The position numbers were made by a program, and so were the translations under genes. Of a stretch of DNA of 7,224 nt, positions 1 to 6,192 are shown in pieces. The notes beneath the pieces are model-generated. The model was given only the letters and a program-made list of their open reading frames with translations. It was not told where the DNA came from and ran no database searches. Every line of letters starts with the position of its first letter. The first letter of the stretch is position 1. Source of the stretch: an uncultured Bacteroidia bacterium (GTDB taxonomy: Bacteria; Bacteroidota; Bacteroidia; Bacteroidales; UBA932); contig CACYEB010000002.1 in assembly GCA_902773305.1 (NCBI GenBank), positions 1 to 7,224 of the forward strand, given 5' to 3'.

Positions 1-1435
1 AGCAGATCTCGTTGGTGGTGGGGTTATAGTATGCATTTACGGTCTGAGGAGTCATACCCCACTCGGTCTTGTCGGTGGGTTTGCCCAGCTTGGAAAGATT
101 GTCTTTCATATACCAGGCGCTGGCATTCTTCAGGTTCTCATAATAGGTCAGCTCAGGGTCGATGTTCAGGGTTGAATAGTCTTTCCATTTGTCAGGATAG
201 CCAATCTTTACGGTGAAAGCATCCAGTTTCTCCTGAGCGCGGACCTTGGTGCTGTCGCTCATCCAGTCCAGGGCGGCGATGTGCTCTTTCCAGGCGGCGC
301 GGAGGTTCTCTACCAGATCCAGCATCTTCTTTTTGGAAGACTCAGGGAAATAACGCTCTACGTACATCTTGCCTACAGCCTCACCAAGCAGGCTGTTAGG
401 CACCTGCATAGCACGTTTCCAGCGGGGTTTCTGCTCCTGGGCACCCGCCATCTGATGGCTGAAGAACTCCCAGCTTGCAGTGTAGAAATCATCGCTCAGG
501 GCACCGCAGGAACCGCTCACGAGATGTGCGAGTGCGTATGCCTTGAGAGTCTCAAGGTCAGTACCGGCCACATAGGCATCGAACTTCTCGAAGAAAGAAG
601 GCTGCTCTACTATGATCTTCTCCTGTGCGGGGATACCCAGTTCTTCGCACTCGATGGCAAATCCGAGGTTGGGATATGCCGCAAAGACTTGCTCTGAAGA
701 CATCGGATTGTAGATTGCAGTCATATCGCGGTTCTGCTCGCGTGTCCAGGAGTACTCCGCGATATTGTTTTCCACCTCCATGGTCTTGGCTGCGATATCC
801 TCTGCATTCTCGAGACCGCAAAGGTTCAGGACCTTGACCAGGAACTGCCGATAACCCTCCTTGAGAGCCGCATTCTCTTCTTTGAGATAGTAATCGCGGT
901 CGCCCATACCCAAGCCTCCCTGGCCCAGGTAAAGCACCTGCATATCGCTGTTGGCAAGGTCGGCATCAACTCCGCTGCCGTAAAAACCGGTTCCTGTGCC
1001 TTCCAGACTCATCTTGGCAAGAAGATGCCAGAGTTCGTCTTTGGTGGTGACCGCCTGGATGCGGGCAATCTCTTCCATAACGGGCTGGGCACCCAGTTCG
1101 TTGCGGGTGGTCGAATCCAGAGCCATCTTGTAGAGGTCGGATATCTTCTGGTCCACGGAGCCCTTGGCGGCCTTCATATCCACCATAGACTCGAAGAGTT
1201 CGTTGAGTTGCTTCTGGTTGGTCTCGGATATTACGTCAAAAGAACCGAAACGGGAGAATTCGGGGCGCAGGGGGTTCTTTACCTGCCAGCCTCCGGTTGC
1301 ATACCTGTAAAAGTCCGCCTTGGGGCTTACGGTAGTGTCAAGATTGGAGAGATCCAGCGCGGGAGCCTTCTCGCCCTTGGGCGCGCAGGAAGCGATTGCC
1401 ATAGAAGCCATCATTATCAGAAAAAACTTTTTCAT
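1..1435 (-). CDS. M13 family zinc metallopeptidase lipoprotein (neprilysin/PepO-like), C-terminus cut by window edge
   Basis: Secreted endopeptidase of the neprilysin/PepO family, expected to cut oligopeptides in the periplasm or at the outer membrane. Reading leftward from ATG at 1435, the frame stays open for 478 codons to the window edge. Residues 1-17 form a lipoprotein signal (MKKFFLIMMASMAIASC) with Cys17 as the likely lipidated residue. Residues about 40-70 carry DFYRYATGGW followed by the SRFGSFDV segment, typical of the start of the M13 N-terminal domain. The last residues read VNAYYNPTTNEIC, matching the substrate-binding Asn-Ala motif that in this family comes a few dozen residues before the HExxH zinc site. 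About 70% of a usual M13 protein (roughly 670-700 residues) is present; HExxH and the downstream Glu ligand lie outside the window, so activity cannot be judged. No in-frame stop or frameshift was found. It diverges from the aldo/keto reductase gene. Family assignment is firm; substrate is unknown. Confidence 0.95.
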   Translation of the reverse strand, partial: MKKFFLIMMASMAIASCAPKGEKAPALDLSNLDTTVSPKADFYRYATGGWQVKNPLRPEFSRFGSFDVISETNQKQLNELFESMVDMKAAKGSVDQKISDLYKMALDSTTRNELGAQPVMEEIARIQAVTTKDELWHLLAKMSLEGTGTGFYGSGVDADLANSDMQVLYLGQGGLGMGDRDYYLKEENAALKEGYRQFLVKVLNLCGLENAEDIAAKTMEVENNIAEYSWTREQNRDMTAIYNPMSSEQVFAAYPNLGFAIECEELGIPAQEKIIVEQPSFFEKFDAYVAGTDLETLKAYALAHLVSGSCGALSDDFYTASWEFFSHQMAGAQEQKPRWKRAMQVPNSLLGEAVGKMYVERYFPESSKKKMLDLVENLRAAWKEHIAALDWMSDSTKVRAQEKLDAFTVKIGYPDKWKDYSTLNIDPELTYYENLKNASAWYMKDNLSKLGKPTDKTEWGMTPQTVNAYYNPTTNEIC

Positions 1436-1473
1436 TACTTGATATTTATTGTTTCAATTTCTCAATGGGGCCG

Positions 1474-1481
1474 CAAATATA
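1474..1481 (-). promoter_or_regulatory. Candidate -7 box for the M13 peptidase gene
   Basis: On the minus strand these bases read TATATTTG, an exact match to the Bacteroidetes -7 consensus TAnnTTTG, about 38 nt before the peptidase ATG. That would give a leader of roughly 30 nt, which is AT-rich and lacks a strong Shine-Dalgarno sequence. No TTTG-type -33 box is found at the usual 19-21 nt spacing, so this is a partial match only. Confidence 0.45.
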
Positions 1482-1503
1482 GCCATAATCAACCGATATT
1501 TGT

Positions 1504-1511
1504 TATCTTTA
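1504..1511 (+). promoter_or_regulatory. Weak candidate -7 box for the aldo/keto reductase gene
   Basis: TATCTTTA matches TAnnTTTG except for the last base and sits 17 nt before the reductase ATG, implying a leader of only about 10 nt. No -33 TTTG is seen at the right distance. A second one-mismatch site, GATATTTG, lies at 1495-1502. One of the two may be the promoter, but neither is convincing. Confidence 0.3.
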
Positions 1512-1528
1512 CCTAAAACAAAGACGCA

Positions 1529-2656
1529 ATGGACAACTTATTCCCTGAAATAAAGAAGAACTTCGGTTTCGGCTGTATGAGGCTGCCCTCAAAAGGAGGT
1601 CAGATAGACATCGCGGAAATGTGTGCGATGACAGATTATTTCCTGGAGCAGGGTTTCAACTATTTTGACACGGCTCACGGTTACCATTCAGGAGCGAGCG
1701 AGAAGGCACTCAAGGAGTGTCTGAGTTGCCGGCACAGCCGTGAGGAGTACCTGCTGGTGGACAAACTCTCCAACGGTATGTTCGAAAAAAGTCCGGCGGG
1801 GATCCGCAATTTCTTTGAAGGACAACTGCAGGCCTGCGGTGTGGACTATTTCGATTTCTATCTGATGCACGCCCAGAACGAACAGTACTTTGCAGAATAC
1901 AAAGCCTGCAGCGCCTACGAAACCGCATTCCAGCTCAAGGATGAGGGAAAAATACGCCACGTGGGCATCTCCTTCCACGACAAGGCTGATATCCTGGACC
2001 GCATCCTCACCGAATATCCTCAAATTGAGTTGGTGCAGATCCAGTTCAACTATCTGGACTATGAGGATATCGGCATCCAGAGCCGCCTGTGCTACGAGGT
2101 CTGCGTAAAACACGGCAAACCCGTGGTGATTATGGAGCCTGTCAAGGGCGGTCTCCTTGCCAATCTGCCGGGCGATGCCGCCGAGCCGCTGAATGCCCTT
2201 GGAACGGGCACCAGCCAGGCGAGCTATGCGATACGCTTTGCCGCCTCTTTCCCGCAGACGGTTATGGTTCTCTCCGGGATGAGCAATATGGCCCAGATGC
2301 GCGACAACCTGTCATTTATGTCAGATTTCAAGCCGCTGTCAGACAAGGAGAAGGCCGCCGTAAAACAGGTGGCGGAAATCCTTAACGGCAAAAAACTGAT
2401 TGCCTGCACCGGCTGCCATTACTGCACCGACGGCTGTCCTGTGCAGATTCCCATCCCCGACATATTCTCAGACCTGAACGCAAAGGACATAGACCGCAGC
2501 TGGAACAGTGAATGGTACTTTTCCATACACATCCAGAACCGCGGCAAGCCGTCTGAATGTATAGAATGCGGGCAGTGCGAAGGAGTATGCCCCCAGCAAC
2601 TGCCCATCATCCAAAACCTGAAACGTGCGGCCCGGGTCTTCGAGAAGAAACGCTGA
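1529..2656 (+). CDS. Aldo/keto reductase with C-terminal double [4Fe-4S] domain
   Basis: Predicted cytosolic oxidoreductase of the iron-sulfur aldo/keto reductase group (COG1453-like), 375 residues, a normal full length. The N-terminal TIM-barrel part (about 10-285) opens with FGFGCMRLP and shows the catalytic tetrad of the superfamily: Asp47 and Tyr52 in FDTAHGYHSG, Lys79 in LLVDKLS, and His114 in YLMHAQN. The C-terminal part holds two ferredoxin-type motifs of form C-x2-C-x2-C-x3-C-P: Cys293/296/299/303 and Cys344/347/350/354, each expected to bind a [4Fe-4S] cluster. There is no signal peptide. The ATG at 1529 is chosen because it directly precedes the conserved barrel start. The combination suggests coupling of carbonyl/alcohol chemistry to ferredoxin-like electron transfer; the physiological substrate is not known for most members. 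It is transcribed divergently from the M13 gene and ends 3 nt from the convergent envelope gene, so it is probably monocistronic. Confidence 0.93.
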   Translation: MDNLFPEIKKNFGFGCMRLPSKGGQIDIAEMCAMTDYFLEQGFNYFDTAHGYHSGASEKALKECLSCRHSREEYLLVDKLSNGMFEKSPAGIRNFFEGQLQACGVDYFDFYLMHAQNEQYFAEYKACSAYETAFQLKDEGKIRHVGISFHDKADILDRILTEYPQIELVQIQFNYLDYEDIGIQSRLCYEVCVKHGKPVVIMEPVKGGLLANLPGDAAEPLNALGTGTSQASYAIRFAASFPQTVMVLSGMSNMAQMRDNLSFMSDFKPLSDKEKAAVKQVAEILNGKKLIACTGCHYCTDGCPVQIPIPDIFSDLNAKDIDRSWNSEWYFSIHIQNRGKPSECIECGQCEGVCPQQLPIIQNLKRAARVFEKKR

Positions 2657-2659
2657 CGC

Positions 2660-3328
2660 CTAGAGCGCCACATTCATACCCAGCTGCAAGATGCCCTTGT
2701 AGCCGATACCGAGTTCGGCCACGAACGCCACTTTCTCGCTGCCCAGTCTCATACCGATGGGGTTGAACTGGAAGGTCGGGATAACGCCGGGGCCGTCTTT
2801 GGTCTCGGGCTCGGTTGAGGTGCCGTCTTCCGGGGCCTTGCCCTTGGTTGCGGGGGTAAGGGACTGTTCTCCGGAGAGAACCATACCTACACCGAGATTC
2901 AGACCGCCGTAAAGCTTGCAGATTCCGGCAGGCTTATAATATATTTTGCCGGCGGCGTTCAAGGTCACCAGATGGAAATGCTGATAGGTTTCTTTGTTTG
3001 ACAATCCGGCGTGCCAATAACCCGCCTCAGGGCCTACCGACCACCTCGTGTCGGGGAAATGGTGCTCGTATCCGACCGAAAAGAAAGGCGTGACGCCTTT
3101 GATTTGAGGTCCGTCCACAGTTGCATTGCCACCGGAAAAGATAGCAGCCATACTGGCGCCGATCGCTACGCCAAGACCAACAGCCACGCCACCGATAACG
3201 GTCGGCAACAGAGCATCTGCCACCTCTACATTCAAACTGTTGGTAGGGATACCATAACTGTCCACATTCTGTGCGAAAAGTGACGAACTGAAAGCAAGCA
3301 GGACAATAGCGATAATAATTTTCTTCAT
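2660..3328 (-). CDS. Secreted hypothetical protein, probable small outer-membrane beta-barrel
   Basis: A 222-residue protein not recognised as a named family. Residues 1-20 (MKKIIIAIVLLAFSSSLFAQ) form a clear Sec signal peptide, probably cut after Ala19. Residues 41-67 are a hydrophobic, glycine-rich stretch with GxxxG spacing. From about residue 78 the sequence alternates polar and aromatic or aliphatic residues in short strands (FFSVGYEHHF, SVGPEAGYWHAG, AAGKIYYKP, LYGGLNLGVGMVL, QFNPIGMRLG, VAFVAELGIGY), as in small outer-membrane barrels of Bacteroidetes. Residues about 152-182 are a Pro/Thr/Glu/Lys-rich loop, likely exposed. An upstream in-frame ATG at 3409 would add 27 residues before the signal peptide and would overlap the promoter, so ATG 3328 is preferred. 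The gene has its own promoter, converges on the aldo/keto reductase with 3 nt between stop codons, and diverges from the thioredoxin operon. Barrel assignment is inference from composition. Confidence 0.8.
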   Translation of the reverse strand: MKKIIIAIVLLAFSSSLFAQNVDSYGIPTNSLNVEVADALLPTVIGGVAVGLGVAIGASMAAIFSGGNATVDGPQIKGVTPFFSVGYEHHFPDTRWSVGPEAGYWHAGLSNKETYQHFHLVTLNAAGKIYYKPAGICKLYGGLNLGVGMVLSGEQSLTPATKGKAPEDGTSTEPETKDGPGVIPTFQFNPIGMRLGSEKVAFVAELGIGYKGILQLGMNVAL

Positions 3329-3356
3329 AGCGCGGTCAATTATTAAAATAATTAAG

Positions 3357-3388
3357 CGAATATAATATGAAAAACGTTCTGTATCAAA
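3357..3388 (-). promoter_or_regulatory. Bacteroidetes-type promoter for the small envelope protein gene
   Basis: On the minus strand TTTG (3385-3388) is followed after 20 nt by TATATTCG (3357-3364), one mismatch from TAnnTTTG. The spacing is as expected for the Bacteroides primary sigma factor. The predicted transcript would start near 3351, giving a leader of about 20 nt before ATG 3328 and excluding the upstream in-frame ATG at 3409. Confidence 0.65.
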
Positions 3389-3400
3389 TATTTCATTTGA
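3384..3400. repeat. Inverted repeat containing both -33 boxes (possible operator)
   Basis: TCAAAT (3384-3389) and ATTTGA (3395-3400) are perfect inverted 6-nt arms around the 5-nt spacer ATTTC. Each arm contains the TTTG -33 box of one of the two divergent promoters. The symmetry may simply reflect two promoters placed back to back, or it may be a site for a dimeric regulator. The arms are short and the region is AT-rich, so chance is possible. Confidence 0.45.
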
Positions 3401-3428
3401 TTTTGTCAAGTATTTTTTAATATCTTTG
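3396..3428 (+). promoter_or_regulatory. Bacteroidetes-type promoter for the thioredoxin/propeller/SusC operon
   Basis: TTTG (3396-3399), then 21 nt, then TATCTTTG (3421-3428), an exact match to the TAnnTTTG -7 consensus. A transcript from about 3433 would have a leader near 20 nt ahead of ATG 3454. This is the best promoter match in the window and the only one seen before the three tightly spaced rightward genes. Confidence 0.75.
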
Positions 3429-3453
3429 AACAGTTATTCAATAATTGATTTAT

Positions 3454-4695
3454 ATGAAAAGATTATTCCTGTTATTGCTTGTTGCGGCAGCTGTCGTATC
3501 CTGCCGTGACAATAAAGTCACTATCAAGGGACACGTCCAATTTACCGATCCCGATATGCAGATGACCCTGCTCCGTTTCAAGGATCACGGCAGGGACACG
3601 CTTGCCGTTGTCCCCGTCGATGAAAACCAGAACTACTGCATCACGGTAAAAATCGACGAACCAGGCGTTTACGATCTCAACTGCGGTTATTGGGAAAGAG
3701 TGTCACTCTGGGCAGAGGACGAAGATATGACCATCGATTTCCGCGGCGTTGACACCGCTGCCATCAAGATTAAGAACCCGCCGTTCGAAATAATCAAAGG
3801 CAGTCCCAAGAACGATCTGATGAACGACCTGAACTTCAACAATTTCCGCAACTATCAACAGATGATAGCCATATCTCAGGCTGCCTACAGAGCCGCTTTT
3901 GTATCGCCGTCCGACAAGGATGGCCTGACCAAGGCCCTTTACGATGCCAACTTTGCAGATGTCAACGCCCGTGAAAAGTACCTTCTCGAGCGCTACGCCG
4001 GTTCTCCCAGCACACTTGCCATCATAAGGATGCTCGACCCCATTTCTGAAGAAGACCTCATCAATTCGGCGCTGGACGAAATAGAGAAGGCCCACCCCGG
4101 CTACAAGCCCGCAGCTGATATGCGTTCACAGAAAGCCGAAGACAAAGAGCGCAAGATGCGTATGATGGTCGGCCAGCCGGCGCCTCTCTTCACCTGCCCC
4201 GACTCCGACGGGAATCCTGTCGGCCCCGAAACCTTCAGGGGCAAACTCCTGCTCATAGATTTCTGGGCTTCCTGGTGCGGTCCCTGCCGCGGAGAGATTC
4301 CCAACCTGAAGGAGACTTATGCTAAATACAAAGACAAAGGCGTGGAATTCCTCAGCGTATCGATAGATAGAAGCGAAGAGGCCTGGAGAAAGGCTCTTGA
4401 AGAAGAAGGCACCCCCTGGCCGCAGGCTCTGGCTCCCAATGCCGGTGCCGAAGTGATGGATATGTATCAGTTCAGCGGCATTCCTTTCATCCTTCTGCTT
4501 GACCAGGAAGGCAAGATAGTGGCAAAACATCTGCGTGGCGAAGCCATCGGAAGGACTATCGGTGACCTGCTGGACGGTTATATGCCCGGCGAAAGGGAGA
4601 AGGCAGAGCAGAAGGAAGAAGCTGCCAAGGCTGCTCCTGCCGCCGCCCCGATGGGTGCGGGTATGATTCCGGCCACTCCAATAAAGACTAGATAA
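3454..4695 (+). CDS. TlpA-like thioredoxin-fold lipoprotein with N-terminal DUF4369-like domain
   Basis: Envelope thiol-disulfide protein of 413 residues. The lipoprotein signal MKRLFLLLLVAAAVVSC puts the lipidated residue at Cys17. Residues about 20-110 resemble the beta-rich DUF4369 domain (VTIKGHVQF, later EPGVYDLNCGYW and MTIDFRG). A helical, charged linker spans about 117-235. The thioredoxin domain (about 238-375) starts VGQPAPLFTCPD and has the active site WCGPC (Cys275 and Cys278) plus the cis-proline loop SGIPF (Pro344), so it should be redox-active as a disulfide reductase or resulfhydrylating factor in the periplasm. The last 34 residues are a low-complexity Glu/Lys then Ala/Pro/Met tail. 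A TTG at 3445 would add three residues, but ATG 3454 gives the better signal peptide. It is the first gene of the apparent operon, 25 nt before the propeller gene with no terminator between. Partner proteins are unknown. Confidence 0.93.
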   Translation: MKRLFLLLLVAAAVVSCRDNKVTIKGHVQFTDPDMQMTLLRFKDHGRDTLAVVPVDENQNYCITVKIDEPGVYDLNCGYWERVSLWAEDEDMTIDFRGVDTAAIKIKNPPFEIIKGSPKNDLMNDLNFNNFRNYQQMIAISQAAYRAAFVSPSDKDGLTKALYDANFADVNAREKYLLERYAGSPSTLAIIRMLDPISEEDLINSALDEIEKAHPGYKPAADMRSQKAEDKERKMRMMVGQPAPLFTCPDSDGNPVGPETFRGKLLLIDFWASWCGPCRGEIPNLKETYAKYKDKGVEFLSVSIDRSEEAWRKALEEEGTPWPQALAPNAGAEVMDMYQFSGIPFILLLDQEGKIVAKHLRGEAIGRTIGDLLDGYMPGEREKAEQKEEAAKAAPAAAPMGAGMIPATPIKTR

Positions 4696-4720
4696 ACCAA
4701 CCAATAATCCAATTTTTATT

Positions 4721-6181
4721 ATGAAGTCATTTGTAAAAATCAGTTCGAGAGTATTGGCTGTCCTCTTTATCGGGGCACTGATGCTCACATCGTGCAAAAA
4801 GCCCGAACCTGTAGAGGATCCTTTCGGAATCCTGACATTCTCTCTCACTATGCCCACCGGGCAGACTCTCAAATGCACGGTTGACCAGGATGCAAAGACC
4901 ATCGTCAACACCGACGATCCCGTCGAGCCCGGTATGCCCGCTGCACAGTACGTTATGAAGATCGGCTACACCGCAACCATCGATACAGAAATCAAGATGG
5001 GCGGCAAAGCTGTCGAAAACGGTGTAACTACCGCCGACTTTTCCGCTCCCGTCACCATCGTGGCCGCCAAGGGTGGAAAGGAGGTTTCCTACACCGTCAC
5101 AGTCATCGAAGATGCCAACGACGCCAGCCAGACCTCCGGCAAGAGGGTCAACTCAGATATGAGAAACTCGGGCTTCCCCGAGTGCGCTTGGTTTGACATT
5201 GCGTTGTTCAAGGGCGAGTTCTACGCTATCACTTCTTCATATCCCGAAGGAACCGCCGACGAGAATCCTGCACTTTATGACGTTTACAAATCTGCAGACG
5301 GCATCTCCTGGACAAAAGTCAATACGGACATAGCCGTCACCGGAGCTTTCGGAGCAAGACTGGTTGTGTTCAAGGACAAGCTTTGGGCATACGGCGGTGG
5401 CCGTTTCTATGGCACCGATGAAGACGGAACCGCTCCCGAGTCTTTCTACGGCTTCCCTCAAATCAATCAGTGCTTCCTCTGCTCTTCTTCCGACGGCGAA
5501 CACTGGAAAAAAGAGACTGTAGTCAATGAAGACGGTTCTTTCACCGGTTGGGTTGACACCCGATTCTTAGTACAAGATGACAAGCTGGTTTATTTGGGAG
5601 GTATAGCTTGTATATTTATGCAGCTTCAGGGAACTTACAACGTGGCCACCACCACCGACGGCTTTACCTGGACCGGAGCCGAGGGCGTTGAATCCGCGTC
5701 CCCCGCCTACCTGAATAAATGCTCTGCATTGTATTCTTTTGACGGCAAGACATACATCGCCGGCGGTTTCAAGAACTTTGTCCAGTCCGGTTACGAACAG
5801 ACCTCTGTCTTCAGTACTGCTGACGGTGGCTTGACCTGGAGGGAAGAGATAGCAGACGGCGGATTCGGCGGAATGTGGAATATGAGGGTAGCAAGCGCCG
5901 GCGACGTCCTTTACATGGTCGGCGGCGAGTATTTTAACGAGTCAGGCGAGCTCGCTGTTTCCAACAAGATCTATCGTTCTATCGACGGCGTCAACTGGAC
6001 TGCCCTCGAAGGAGAAAACGCTATGCCCGACACCTATGTCGGCCGCTCCCGCCCCTGCGTGGTTGTGGACGGTGATATGCTCTGGATCTTCGGCGGTCGT
6101 GGCAACTGCTCCGGTTTCTATGGCGGTCCCGCCGCTACCGACGAAATGATCTTCGATACCTGGAAGAAGAAAATCAAATAA
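4721..6181 (+). CDS. Kelch/Asp-box beta-propeller lipoprotein (DUF6242-like)
   Basis: A 486-residue surface or periplasmic lipoprotein; the signal ends LMLTSC with Cys25 lipidated. Residues about 35-132 form a beta-sandwich-like N-terminal domain ending in YTVTVIEDAN, like the DUF5018/DUF6242 domains of Bacteroidetes lipoproteins. Residues about 150-480 form a propeller. Five kelch-type di-glycine strands are visible (AYGG 223-226, YLGG 291-294, IAGG 346-349, MVGG 399-402, IFGG 456-459), each paired with an Asp-box-like turn: SADGISW 191, SSDGEHW 256, TTDGFTW 311, TADGGLTW 366 and SIDGVNW 420. The segment at 155-173 may be a further degenerate blade. No catalytic residues of galactose oxidase or sialidase can be assigned, so binding or scaffolding is more likely than catalysis. 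Spacing of 25 nt upstream and 11 nt downstream to SusC indicates co-transcription. DUF6242 membership is my recollection of the architecture and was not searched. Confidence 0.88.
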   Translation: MKSFVKISSRVLAVLFIGALMLTSCKKPEPVEDPFGILTFSLTMPTGQTLKCTVDQDAKTIVNTDDPVEPGMPAAQYVMKIGYTATIDTEIKMGGKAVENGVTTADFSAPVTIVAAKGGKEVSYTVTVIEDANDASQTSGKRVNSDMRNSGFPECAWFDIALFKGEFYAITSSYPEGTADENPALYDVYKSADGISWTKVNTDIAVTGAFGARLVVFKDKLWAYGGGRFYGTDEDGTAPESFYGFPQINQCFLCSSSDGEHWKKETVVNEDGSFTGWVDTRFLVQDDKLVYLGGIACIFMQLQGTYNVATTTDGFTWTGAEGVESASPAYLNKCSALYSFDGKTYIAGGFKNFVQSGYEQTSVFSTADGGLTWREEIADGGFGGMWNMRVASAGDVLYMVGGEYFNESGELAVSNKIYRSIDGVNWTALEGENAMPDTYVGRSRPCVVVDGDMLWIFGGRGNCSGFYGGPAATDEMIFDTWKKKIK

Positions 6182-6192
6182 ATTAAATTCGG

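Noticed and set aside
281..697. Open frame of 138 codons on the plus strand, and a similar one at 1025-1516
   Set aside because: Both lie antisense, codon-on-codon, to the M13 peptidase frame, which explains the lack of stops. They show no recognisable domain, and the peptidase translation is convincing throughout.
1688..2113. Open frame of 141 codons on the minus strand
   Set aside because: Antisense to the catalytic barrel of the aldo/keto reductase, whose tetrad residues are intact on the plus strand.
3329..3409. N-terminal extension of the small envelope protein from ATG 3409
   Set aside because: It would put 27 residues ahead of a perfect signal peptide and would cover the promoter that matches ATG 3328.
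3445..3453. TTG start three codons before the thioredoxin ATG
   Set aside because: ATG 3454 begins a standard lipoprotein signal (MKRLFLLLL), so the three extra residues are not needed.
4696..4720. Possible terminator or second promoter between the thioredoxin and propeller genes
   Set aside because: The 25 nt contain a T-run but no hairpin, and no TAnnTTTG box.
4126..4911. Open frame of 261 codons on the minus strand
   Set aside because: It runs antisense across the end of the thioredoxin gene and the start of the propeller gene, both of which have clear protein signatures. Its translation has no family-like features and no sensible start.
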